Assembly: GCA_946999045.1 (NCBI GenBank)
Contig: CAMQBR010000034.1
Location: 1 to 21,139, forward strand
DNA length: 21,139 nucleotides
Direction of reading: 5' to 3'
From: an uncultured Prevotella sp.
Lineage (GTDB): Bacteria > Bacteroidota > Bacteroidia > Bacteroidales > Bacteroidaceae
The stretch's first letter is position 1. The number at the start of each line of letters is the position of its first letter. Below the pieces are notes generated by a model that was not told the origin of the DNA, ran no database searches, and saw only the letters and a list, made by a program, of their open reading frames with translations. A program made the translations under genes and the position numbers. Of this stretch, positions 1 through 8,367 are shown in pieces.

Positions 1-1622
1 TTCAGAATTAAATCCTCTTTTAGCTTATATGTGAAAGGATGCCCTGCTTTATCCTGACTGTGTGTCAACGTTCCTTTAGGCACAAGTATCACTTTCTGTT
101 CACCGTGTCGATAATCGTAATGCTCTTTGAGTCTATTCATTCTGAATTGATCTGCACGACGAGTAACCATAGCCAAAACATATCCTGCTACTTCATATCC
201 ATGCTCTGTATAGGCTGCTTCTGCTAATTGTTCAGCATTCATATTGTCTATTTCTGAAATCTTCATCTTGTCGGAGTATGCACGTTGGCGCACTTGCTTA
301 AGTGCTGCTTTTGCGGCTGTCAAGTCTCCTCCAGACCTTGCTACTGATTCAGCATACCATAATAGAACTTCTGAATAGCGTATGAGCTGATGACGCTTGT
401 TTATACACATACCTCCCCAAAAAGGTTTAGTGTAGTCATAGGGAGCTTTTGCTGGTCCATCGTTGATGGTGAACTCCACATACATAGGACGATATTCTGC
501 TATCACGGAGTTAGAAACAACCTTACCGTCAGTTCCTGTAGTAACTTTATATGGCTCGCCATCCTTAGTTGCCCACCAATCAACTAATGTCTTACCATCG
601 TTCAATAGTAGCTGTTTTGCAAAGATAGCATCCTTTCGAGGACCCGCTGGATATTCTGCCCAGTAGCGTCTCTCTGGGAGGAAGTCCCCCCAACCTTGTA
701 GAGAACCCAGTTGCTGACAAGAAGATAACTGTGAGTCATAGCTATCCCAGCCACCAGGAGTATCGTTATAATCTATTCCCAAAAGTGTTTCTGGGTGGTG
801 GTTGTTCCCGTATGAATACACTTGACTCCAATCGCTTAAAAGTTTTTGGTTGTATTTGCCTGCGTTAACTCCATCAATTACTTCTTTGGCCTTAGCTGCT
901 GCTTTGGCATAATATTCAGTCTTGTTAAGTGGGTAACCAGCCATAGCCATATATACTGCTGCTATTGTAGCTTTTACAGCCTGTTCTGAGACATATACGT
1001 TTTGTTTGTCAATGGCTTGTGGCTCTGCTGTATACTGGCTTGGCAAATTGCAATTTTCAGCACTTGTTAAGTCGCTGATTATCTGCTTGTATACATTCTC
1101 TACAGATGTTAATTTCGTAGTGTTGTTATCAGGAATATTGTGCAAATTCATTGGCAGTGGTCCAAATAGGCGCACCAAACTGAAGTATGCAAATGCTCTC
1201 CAATAATATGCCTGCCCCAAAGCAATCTTTTTCTCTTTCTCTGATACTTGTGGCTTTTCTGCCTCATTGATAATTTGGTTTGATGCCATCACAATCTTAT
1301 AAAGCCAATTCCAGCCATCTTTTAATCCTTTTGAGTCGGTTGGTGTCTCAAAAGCGTCAGCCGAAAGGTATGCTGCTTTGTTAGAACCTGTGGTGGACGT
1401 AACGTCATCACCCTGACATTGCATAATCATCGGGTTAGAATTGCATTGAAAACCTTGTACTTGTGCATATAAGGCGTAGACACTCATGTCCAGTTCACTT
1501 CTGTTTTGTGGGAATGATTCTGGAGTAAGTCTTCCTTTTGCATCCTCCGTTAGGAAATCACTGCAAGATGTAAGTGCCAGCAGTGATGCGACAAATCCTA
1601 TTGTTAATATCTTGTTTTTCAT
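1..1622 (-). CDS. SusD/RagB-family outer-membrane lipoprotein, 3' end beyond window
   Basis: Open frame read leftwards from an ATG at 1620-1622 to the window edge with no stop, giving 540 complete codons. The N-terminus MKNKILTIGFVASLLALTSC is a lipoprotein signal with the lipobox Cys at residue 20. The body fits the SusD/RagB family: helical, TPR-like, with YYWRAFAYFSLVRLFGPLP near residues 140-160 and the family-like region LIRYSEVLLWYAESVARSGG near residue 420. SusD proteins sit on the cell surface, bind glycan, and act as a lid on the SusC transporter. The start lies 17 bp past the stop of the SusC-like gene, so the two are surely co-transcribed. Family members are usually about 500-650 residues, so probably only the last part is missing. 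The substrate cannot be told from the sequence. Confidence 0.93.
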   Translation of the reverse strand, partial: MKNKILTIGFVASLLALTSCSDFLTEDAKGRLTPESFPQNRSELDMSVYALYAQVQGFQCNSNPMIMQCQGDDVTSTTGSNKAAYLSADAFETPTDSKGLKDGWNWLYKIVMASNQIINEAEKPQVSEKEKKIALGQAYYWRAFAYFSLVRLFGPLPMNLHNIPDNNTTKLTSVENVYKQIISDLTSAENCNLPSQYTAEPQAIDKQNVYVSEQAVKATIAAVYMAMAGYPLNKTEYYAKAAAKAKEVIDGVNAGKYNQKLLSDWSQVYSYGNNHHPETLLGIDYNDTPGGWDSYDSQLSSCQQLGSLQGWGDFLPERRYWAEYPAGPRKDAIFAKQLLLNDGKTLVDWWATKDGEPYKVTTGTDGKVVSNSVIAEYRPMYVEFTINDGPAKAPYDYTKPFWGGMCINKRHQLIRYSEVLLWYAESVARSGGDLTAAKAALKQVRQRAYSDKMKISEIDNMNAEQLAEAAYTEHGYEVAGYVLAMVTRRADQFRMNRLKEHYDYRHGEQKVILVPKGTLTHSQDKAGHPFTYKLKEDLIL

Positions 1623-1639
1623 AAATTTTCAGTCTGTTT

Positions 1640-4600
1640 TTAAAAGTTCATACGTATGCCAAAAGTAAAAGTTCTCGGGGTTGGGTATGTACCTGTGTCT
1701 ATACCTGCAGAGCGGTCTTCTTCTCCAGATCCATTGGCTGGGAATGAATAGCCTGCAGGATTAGAGCCTTTATAACCTGTAATAGTGAATAGGTTCTGAA
1801 CGCTGAAACTGAGTCTCAGATTTGTGAGACCTATTATGGACTTTTTAAGGTCGTAAGCAAGTGAAATGTTCTCACAGCGTAGATAGTCTGCGTTTTCTAC
1901 CCACTTGGATGAGTTGCCTATGTATTGATTATCGTTGACAGTAGGCTTAGGCATTGTTTTTCCAACCTCGGACAAGAAGTTGGCATCGGTGAACATCCTT
2001 GAGTTTCCTATCATCGAGTTCATAGAAAATCGTAGAGCATTAAGACGCTGAACACCGAGTGCAGCATTAAAGAAGGCATTAAGGCTCCAGTTCTTGTAGC
2101 GTACGGAGTTATTCCAGCCCAAAGTGAAATCTGGTGTGGATTTTCCTAATACAACACGATCGTTAAGTGCAGGCTTTCGTGTAATTGCTCCAGATGCTGT
2201 GTAATAGGTATCATAGCCATCTGTATCTATGCCAGCCCAGCGGTAGCCAAATAATGTCCCTATAGCTTCACCCTCTTTGATGATAGAGCTATTTTCGATA
2301 ACAGACTGGAATGAGCCACCATAGATGATAGGCTGTTGTGCCGTCAGCTTCTTTACTTTGTTCTTAAGGTATGTACCATTAAGAGTTGTGCTCCACCCCC
2401 AATCTTTATTACTTATGATGTTAGCTGTAAGTGAGATGTCGAAACCGCAATTCTCCACCTTGCCTGCATTAATCAGGTATGTATTGCCTCCCTGATAGTC
2501 GGCGAGTGAAGTTGTAAGCAGTGCATCGGAAGTTTGTTTGTTGAAGTAGTCTAAGCTCATGTCTATGCGTCCGTCCCACAGGCTAAGGTCGAATCCAATG
2601 TCGAACTGGTTGGTCTTTTCCCATTTGATATCTGGAGTTGCAAGACTGTTTGTCCAATATCCTGTTGTACCTATTTTCGAGCCAAAGTATGTTATTGTTG
2701 TACCCAACAGTCCTAATGTAGAGTATGGCGATATATCCTGGTTTCCGATAACACCATAACTTGTACGGAGTTTGAGGTTGCTGACAACGCTACGAAGGCT
2801 CTCCATAAATTTCTCATTGGATATAGTCCATGCCAATGCTGCAGAAGGGAAGTAGCCCCATTTGTTTTTAGAGAATCGGCTTGAACCATCTGCACGTAAT
2901 GTTCCTGTTATCATATATCGGTTGTCAAAATTGTACATCACTCTCCCTACTCCAGAGAGCAATGCCCACTCTATAATATTGTTGTCGGCATCACGTGTAG
3001 ATGCATTCTTTACATTCCAGTATCCCACTGACTCCACCTTTATGTCAGAGCCATTGATGCTCATGCTTCTTACTCCGCTCTTGGTTGCTTCCCATACAGC
3101 TGTTGCCGTGAGGAAGTGTTTGTTGTTCCATGAGTTCATGTATGTGAGGTTATTCACCGACTGAAGTAATATGCGCTGAATGTTTCTGTTGCTCATATTG
3201 TTTTTCTTATGGTCGGTGTCCATGGCTTTCGGTGAAAAGTTGTATCCTGTATTATTGTAGTAGTCAATACCATTGCTTGTTGTAAATGTGAGTCCCTTGA
3301 GAAGATTAAATTTTAAGTCGACACGTCCGTTCAATACATCGTTGTAACGATCGCTGAGTCCTCCAGCAATCACGCTGTAAGCATTGTTCTGTATCGTACA
3401 GTATGGGTCGTGGTTATAATTACCATTTTTGTCTTTCATTTCCATGGTCGGTGATGAGTTGAAAGCTATCCAAAGCGGATTATACGCTGCCATTACCATT
3501 TCTCCGATACCTTTCCTAACACCTCTTGAGGCATTGACATCAAATGTAATGTCCAGCCATTTTTTCATCGAGGCCTTTAGGTTTATTTTTGCCGCATAGC
3601 GTTCGTAGCTCGATTTGTCTAATAACCCTTCATTCTTCATGTAGTTGGCTGAGATGTAGCTTTGCAAGCCTTCGGCACCTTTTGAGAACACAAGCTTATA
3701 ATTCTGTGTGAGGGCAGTGCGGAACATTGTGTCAATCCAGTTGATGCCTGGTTTTGTTCCGTCTAAGTATGGCTTTACATCGTTTTCATTGATTCCTGCA
3801 TAGTCAATAAGAGCTTGTGCATAGCTCTTTGTATCCATCATTTTTGGCAGGCGTGTAGCATTAGACACTCCTACTGCAGCGTCAAATGTAATGTTGCTTT
3901 GACCTTTCATACCGCCTTTCGTTGTAATGATAACGACACCATTTGCACCACGTGATCCGTAGATTGCTGTTGATGATGCGTCTTTGAGCACCTGCATACT
4001 CTTAATATCTTCAGGGTTAATACCTTCAAGTCCTGACTCTCTTACCATTCCGTCTACTACATAAAGCGGTTCATTACTCTTGTTTATTGAGTTTGTTCCT
4101 CGTACACGTATCTTTACTGCACCGCCTGGTATTCCATCGCTAATAACGTTTACGCCCGACATCCTACCTTGTAAAGCGTCAGATACCTGTGTGATGGGCT
4201 GGTCTCTGAAAGCCTTGCTGTTCATTACAGACACAGATCCTGTCAAATCGGCTTTGCGGACAGCACCATATCCGATTACGACAATTTCATTCAAGTCTTT
4301 GGAATTTTCCTGCAATGTTATCTTTAGGATTGTTTGGCCGTTTACAGGAATCTCTACAGACTTGTAGCCTATGTAAGATACAAGCAATACGGCATTAGCA
4401 GGTGCATTAAGAGAGAATCTACCATCAGCGTTGGATATTACGCCATTACGTTCATTGCCTTTCTCTAATACGCTTACTCCTATCAGTGGCTCACCGTTTT
4501 TATCTGTTACAATGCCACTCACTTGGTTGGTTTTCTGCACTATTGAATGCTTTGATGTAAGCAACTTTGCAGGAAAGGCTAAAGCATTCTCGCTCGTTAA

Positions 4601-4657
4601 GAGCAGACCCAATAATAGAGGGACTGCATAAAGTAGTTTTTGCTTTCTTTTTTTCAT
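1640..4657 (-). CDS. SusC/RagA-family TonB-dependent outer-membrane receptor
   Basis: A 1005-residue protein that imports glycan fragments across the outer membrane with TonB-derived energy. Signal peptide about 1-27; carboxypeptidase-regulatory-like beta-sandwich about 46-115 (VSGIVTDKNGEPLIGVSVLE); TonB-box region near DLNEIVVIGYG (121-131); plug about 135-250 with the hallmark PLYVVDGM (197-204) and AIYGSRGANGVVIITTKGG (231-249); then a 22-stranded-type barrel ending in a terminal Phe (RMNF). Length is typical of the family. It heads an operon with the SusD gene 17 bp downstream. No anti-sigma/sigma pair, hybrid two-component sensor or other typical regulator gene lies in the window, and no N-terminal signalling (STN) domain is evident, so regulation is unknown. 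Confidence in family is high; substrate unknown. Confidence 0.96.
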   Translation of the reverse strand: MKKRKQKLLYAVPLLLGLLLTSENALAFPAKLLTSKHSIVQKTNQVSGIVTDKNGEPLIGVSVLEKGNERNGVISNADGRFSLNAPANAVLLVSYIGYKSVEIPVNGQTILKITLQENSKDLNEIVVIGYGAVRKADLTGSVSVMNSKAFRDQPITQVSDALQGRMSGVNVISDGIPGGAVKIRVRGTNSINKSNEPLYVVDGMVRESGLEGINPEDIKSMQVLKDASSTAIYGSRGANGVVIITTKGGMKGQSNITFDAAVGVSNATRLPKMMDTKSYAQALIDYAGINENDVKPYLDGTKPGINWIDTMFRTALTQNYKLVFSKGAEGLQSYISANYMKNEGLLDKSSYERYAAKINLKASMKKWLDITFDVNASRGVRKGIGEMVMAAYNPLWIAFNSSPTMEMKDKNGNYNHDPYCTIQNNAYSVIAGGLSDRYNDVLNGRVDLKFNLLKGLTFTTSNGIDYYNNTGYNFSPKAMDTDHKKNNMSNRNIQRILLQSVNNLTYMNSWNNKHFLTATAVWEATKSGVRSMSINGSDIKVESVGYWNVKNASTRDADNNIIEWALLSGVGRVMYNFDNRYMITGTLRADGSSRFSKNKWGYFPSAALAWTISNEKFMESLRSVVSNLKLRTSYGVIGNQDISPYSTLGLLGTTITYFGSKIGTTGYWTNSLATPDIKWEKTNQFDIGFDLSLWDGRIDMSLDYFNKQTSDALLTTSLADYQGGNTYLINAGKVENCGFDISLTANIISNKDWGWSTTLNGTYLKNKVKKLTAQQPIIYGGSFQSVIENSSIIKEGEAIGTLFGYRWAGIDTDGYDTYYTASGAITRKPALNDRVVLGKSTPDFTLGWNNSVRYKNWSLNAFFNAALGVQRLNALRFSMNSMIGNSRMFTDANFLSEVGKTMPKPTVNDNQYIGNSSKWVENADYLRCENISLAYDLKKSIIGLTNLRLSFSVQNLFTITGYKGSNPAGYSFPANGSGEEDRSAGIDTGTYPTPRTFTFGIRMNF

Positions 4658-4883
4658 AGAATTTATAGTTGGTTAGTAGTTACAGGGACTAATTTAGAAA
4701 AAAGTTAAATAACAAGCAAAAAAAATAAATTAAAAAGCGGCGTTTTTTTTGTTTTAATAGTAATACTTAACATCTTTTGTATAGTTGTTCAAAAATGAGA
4801 AAGAGTTTATTTACTATATAAGATTAAAGCCCGCCACAATCGCTTCTACGTTATATGATGCAAGGTCTATCATAAGTTTATAT

Positions 4884-4908
4884 ACGGTGGTAATTGATAG
4901 AACCGCCC
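4884..4908 (-). repeat. Solitary end of the TIR repeat family
   Basis: The bases ACGGTGGTAATTGATAGAAC followed by CGCCC match, with two substitutions, the ACGGCGGTAATTTATAGAAC...CGCC end of the complete element at 8178-8367. The outer flank is ATAAT, AT-rich as at the other copies. No partner end GGGCGGTTCTATAAATTA is visible to the left, and only scattered similarity to the element interior extends leftwards, so this is probably an eroded or deleted copy. Confidence 0.6.
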
Positions 4909-4931
4909 ATAATAATATTTGAGAAACAAAA

Positions 4932-4972
4932 AAAAGGAGATAAACAACAGCACTGTGTGTATATCTCCTTTT
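4932..4972 (-). terminator. alaS: Rho-independent terminator of alaS
   Basis: Perfect 11-bp inverted repeat: AAAAGGAGATA at 4932-4942 and TATCTCCTTTT at 4962-4972, loop 19 nt. Read on the minus strand the stem is followed by a run of T (complement of 4924-4931). It lies 50 bp after the alaS stop codon, in the right orientation. Confidence 0.85.
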
Positions 4973-5022
4973 ATATATCAATTAGCCGAAGGGGCTATGA
5001 CTTATAATCTCTTTTCCGAATT

Positions 5023-7644
5023 TTACAAATTAGCTAACTCAACAACCTTATCAACAGCAGCTTTTATTCCATCGATGTTTTTACCACCAGCTGATGCAAA
5101 GTGAGGTTGTCCTCCACCACCTCCTTGAATAAGTTTGGCAGCCTCACGAACCATCTTACCAGCATTGAGATTATGTTCTTTTACCATATCATCGCTCATA
5201 ATAACACTAAGCAAAGGCTTTTGGTTGGCAGTAGAACCGACAACACAAAGTAATTGAGAGCTAACAGCTTCTCTTATCTTGAACACAAGATCTTTAGCAG
5301 CAGCGGCATCAATAGGCAAAACAGCCTTGATAACCTTAATGCCATTAATCTGTTGTGCCGAATTGAGCAAATGTTCTTTCATGTTTTCAACAGCCTGAGC
5401 TTTGTATTTCTCAAGTTGCTTCTTCATTGCATTATGCTCATCAATGTACTTGACGATGGTAGCTTGTAAATCTTTTGCATTATTAAATTGAGCCTTAATA
5501 TCCTTAAGCGTATCTTCCATCTTGTAGAATGCTTCTTCACTTTGTACTCCTGTCAAGGCTTCTACACGACGAACACCTGCGGCAACAGAACTCTCTGATA
5601 TGATTTTAAACATACCAATACGGCCTGTACTCTTGGCATGAATGCCACCACAGAGTTCACAAGTAGGACCAAAACGAACTACACGAACCTTGTCGCCATA
5701 CTTTTCACCAAACAATGCAATAGCACCCATTTGCCTTGCTTCCTCAATAGGTGTATCACGGTGCTCGTCTAAAGGATAGTCAGCACGAATCAATTGGTTA
5801 ACCAATCGTTCTACCTTCCTTATTTCTTCATCGGTAAGCTTCTGGAAATGCGAGAAATCAAAACGTAATATAGTAGGCGATACGTACGAACCCTTTTGCT
5901 CTACATGGTTGCCAAGCACTTTCTTCAACGCATAATCCAGCAAGTGAGTACACGTGTGATTGGCTGCACTGGCATGTTGTTTTTCAACATCTACACAAGC
6001 CATAAACTCTGCTTCAGGGTGCTTAGGCAATGTTTCTACGATATGAATACTCTGATTATTTTCGCGTTTGGTGTCAATCACTTTTATGGTTTCATTCTGG
6101 TTTACCAATTCTCCTTGATCACCTACCTGTCCTCCCATTTCTCCATAGAACGGAGTGTTATCCAAAATTAATTCGTAGAACGAATTTTTCTTTTGGGCTA
6201 CTTTACGATAACGTAGTATATGACAAGTATATTCGGTGTAATCGTAACCTACAAACTGTTGTTCGCCTTCTTTCAGCTCAACCCAATCGCTGTTTTCTAC
6301 CTGTGCCGCATTACGGGCTCTTTGCTTCTGTTGCAGCATTTCCTCATTAAACTGCTTCTCATCAACACTAAAGCCACGCTCTCTACATATCAGCTCTGTT
6401 AGATCAAGCGGGAAACCGTAAGTATCAAACAAGCGGAAAGCTTGTTCGCCAGAGAGTTCTGTTTTACCAGCTTTCTGTAACTCGTCCATTGTATCGCTGA
6501 GCATATTGATACCCTTTTCAAGTGTACGTAAGAAAGAATCTTCCTCCTCTTTTATTACCTTGGTAATTAACTCTCGTTGCGCAACAAGTTCTGGATAAGC
6601 CTCTCCCATTTCGTCAACCAACACTGGAATCAACTTGTAAACAAAAGCTCTACGTTGTCCTAAGAAGGTGTAAGCATAACGAACAGCACGACGTAAGATA
6701 CGACGAATAACGTAACCTGCTTTGGCATTGCTTGGTAACTGACCGTCAGCAATAGAGAAAGCAACAGCTCTCACATGGTCGGCTACTACTCGCATAGCGA
6801 TGTCTATTTCTTCTTTTTCGCCATACTTCAAGCCTGACAGGCGTTCAATCTCATGGATAAATGGTTGGAATATATCGGTATCGTAGTTAGAATTCTTGCC
6901 TTGAAGCATACGAACCAATCGCTCAAAGCCCATACCTGTATCAATAACGTTCATGGTTAGAGGCTCCAAAGAGCCGTCTGCTTTGCGATTGAACTGCATA
7001 AACACAATGTTCCAAATTTCAATAACCTGCGGATCGTCTTTATTTACAAGTTCACGTCCTGGTACTTTTGCTTTCTCTTCAGGAGTACGAGAGTCAACAT
7101 GTATCTCTGAACAAGGACCACAAGGACCAGTTTCTCCCATCTCCCAAAAGTTATCATGCTTGTTACCATTGATAATATGATCGGCAGGTAAGTGCTTACT
7201 CCAATACTTTGCAGCCTCATCATCACGTGGAATATTCTCAGAAGGTGAACCTTCAAACACGGTAACATACATATCCTTGGGGTCAAGGTGCAATATATCT
7301 ACCAAGTATTCCCAAGCATAATCAATAGCACCTTCTTTAAAGTAATCGCCAAAACTCCAATTGCCCAGCATTTCAAACATGGTGTGGTGATAGGTATCAC
7401 GACCTACTTCCTCCAAATCGTTATGCTTACCACTCACACGAAGACATTTCTGAGAGTCGGTACGTCTACGTGGTTCAGGTTGTTTGTTACCTAAAATAAT
7501 ATCTTTCCACTGGTTCATTCCTGCATTAGTAAACATCAGTGTGGGGTCATCTTTAATAACCATTGGTGCAGAAGGTACTATGGTGTGTCCTTTAGATTCA
7601 AAGAACTTCTTAAATGATTCACGTATCTCGTTTGCTGTCATCAT
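5023..7644 (-). CDS. alaS: Alanyl-tRNA synthetase
   Basis: Charges tRNA-Ala with alanine and clears mischarged Ser/Gly; cytoplasmic class II synthetase. From the chosen start (MMTANEIRESFKKFFESKGH) the protein is 873 residues, matching the roughly 875 of the family. An upstream in-frame ATG at 7702-7704 would add 20 residues that family members lack (MSTIFIKKETKTDIKNRYKK), so the start at 7642-7644, or the adjacent ATG at 7639-7641, is preferred. Visible signatures: class II motif 2 region around FTNAGMNQWKDI (39-50), GPCGPCSEIH (173-182), tRNA-recognition helices near RRILRRAVRYAY (334-345), editing-domain metal ligands HTCTH (563-567) and CxxxH (665-669), and the glycine-rich C-Ala domain GGGGGQPHFASAGG near the C-terminus. 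Complete and apparently intact; monocistronic with its own terminator. Confidence 0.98.
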   Translation of the reverse strand: MMTANEIRESFKKFFESKGHTIVPSAPMVIKDDPTLMFTNAGMNQWKDIILGNKQPEPRRRTDSQKCLRVSGKHNDLEEVGRDTYHHTMFEMLGNWSFGDYFKEGAIDYAWEYLVDILHLDPKDMYVTVFEGSPSENIPRDDEAAKYWSKHLPADHIINGNKHDNFWEMGETGPCGPCSEIHVDSRTPEEKAKVPGRELVNKDDPQVIEIWNIVFMQFNRKADGSLEPLTMNVIDTGMGFERLVRMLQGKNSNYDTDIFQPFIHEIERLSGLKYGEKEEIDIAMRVVADHVRAVAFSIADGQLPSNAKAGYVIRRILRRAVRYAYTFLGQRRAFVYKLIPVLVDEMGEAYPELVAQRELITKVIKEEEDSFLRTLEKGINMLSDTMDELQKAGKTELSGEQAFRLFDTYGFPLDLTELICRERGFSVDEKQFNEEMLQQKQRARNAAQVENSDWVELKEGEQQFVGYDYTEYTCHILRYRKVAQKKNSFYELILDNTPFYGEMGGQVGDQGELVNQNETIKVIDTKRENNQSIHIVETLPKHPEAEFMACVDVEKQHASAANHTCTHLLDYALKKVLGNHVEQKGSYVSPTILRFDFSHFQKLTDEEIRKVERLVNQLIRADYPLDEHRDTPIEEARQMGAIALFGEKYGDKVRVVRFGPTCELCGGIHAKSTGRIGMFKIISESSVAAGVRRVEALTGVQSEEAFYKMEDTLKDIKAQFNNAKDLQATIVKYIDEHNAMKKQLEKYKAQAVENMKEHLLNSAQQINGIKVIKAVLPIDAAAAKDLVFKIREAVSSQLLCVVGSTANQKPLLSVIMSDDMVKEHNLNAGKMVREAAKLIQGGGGGQPHFASAGGKNIDGIKAAVDKVVELANL

Positions 7645-7842
7645 CTTTTTATATCTGTTTTTTATATCTGTTTTTGTTTCCTTTTTTATGAAAATGGTGC
7701 TCATACACCTTATATAAAATATGCAGCAAAATTATAAAAAAAAGGACAAAATGCCAAACATATCATAGTAAATGAAAAAGATATGATGTGAAATGTAAAC
7801 AAAATGCTAAACACATGGTGATATTGCTGCAACATATCAACC

Positions 7843-8177
7843 TTAAAAACGGAGCATATAATGCCCCATTTTTAAATTGTTAGGTATGGTGAATACAGGT
7901 ACTTTTAAGTTATCAAGCCCATTGAGCTTTTTGTATGTTACTGTTAAACGTACCTTTTTCGCCGTTTACAGCACTCACACTTACCTTCTCTTTGTTTGTT
8001 ACTACGACTACCATTAGCACCTAGCTTTATTTCAATTGAATGCGCCGTCCTGCCCTTTATCCAAATAGATATTACTTTACATCATCCAACTACCCTGCTA
8101 ATCAATTAACGGCTTTACCGCTAATACTGCCTTTACCACAAAAGCATAATGCGTAAGATTATGACACATTAGCATAT
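7843..8177 (-). pseudogene. Decayed remnant of a GEVED-like domain, beyond the TIR element
   Basis: Read on the minus strand, this stretch holds broken coding sequence co-linear with the GEVED-like domain of the intact neighbour. FVVKAVLAVKPLID (from about 8142) aligns with FMAKVGDKLMPQFN of the neighbour; after a TAG at 8098-8100, QGSWM aligns with NGTWM; after a TAA at 8077-8079, IYLDKGQDGAF aligns with VYVDYDNDGKF. A middle part, VSVSAVNGEK, is readable only in another frame. The original register then returns with LKVPVFTIPNNLKMGHYMLRF split as LKVPVFTIPNN and LKMGHYMLRF, matching PPAFTLPTDMKIGIYRMRY, and ends with TAA at 7843-7845. Spacing from the F-V-V-K start to the R-F end is about 100 codons, as in the intact domain. 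The stops and frameshifts mean it is not functional. Confidence 0.75.
7845..7873 (-). terminator. Possible terminator after the fucosidase unit
   Basis: On the minus strand the RNA would pair AAAAAUGGGGCAU with AUGCUCCGUUUUU, allowing two G-U pairs, and ends in five U. The same bases encode the last codons of the decayed remnant, so the pairing may be partly fortuitous. It lies 480 bp past the present stop of the upstream gene. Confidence 0.35.
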
Positions 8178-8367
8178 AGGCGGTTCTATAAATTACCGCC
8201 GTAAAGTTTTTATGTCAGTTTTCTTACATTTTGTCATCTTATGGACTCTTTTTGGTTCAATTTGCTTGTTCGTTCAGTAGTATAGCTCGCTATACTCCTT
8301 CACTCACAAACAAATTAACCTCAAAAATAGTCTCACAATCTGTCAAAGCTAATTTATAGAACCGCCC
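8178..8367. mobile_element. 190-bp TIR element (MITE-like), copy 1
   Basis: Bounded by 18-bp terminal inverted repeats: AGGCGGTTCTATAAATTA at 8178-8195 and the complement of GGGCGGTTCTATAAATTA at 8350-8367, 17 of 18 identical. Both sides are flanked by ATAT (8174-8177 and 8368-8371), a likely 4-bp target duplication. It is too short to encode a transposase and has no convincing open frame. The interior holds an almost perfect palindrome, AGTATAGC-TC-GCTATACT (8279-8296). About 140 bp (8225-8367) match the copy at 17470 in inverted orientation at roughly 94% by eye. It sits inside the 3' end of the 8349 gene and supplies that gene's last codons and stop. Confidence 0.8.

Larger units (their letters stand above)
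4658..5022. other. Intergenic region between alaS and the susC-like gene
   Basis: 365 bp, AT-rich. It holds the alaS terminator (4932-4972), a solitary end of the TIR repeat family (4884-4908), and presumably the promoter and 5' leader of the susC-like gene in about 4660-4850. I could not find a clean TTTG/TAnnTTTG promoter pair for that gene, and see no open frame here that looks like a gene. Confidence 0.6.

Noticed and set aside
7645..7704. N-terminal extension of alanyl-tRNA synthetase from an upstream ATG
   Set aside because: The 20 extra residues have no counterpart in the family, while MMTANEIRESF is the usual start and gives the usual length.
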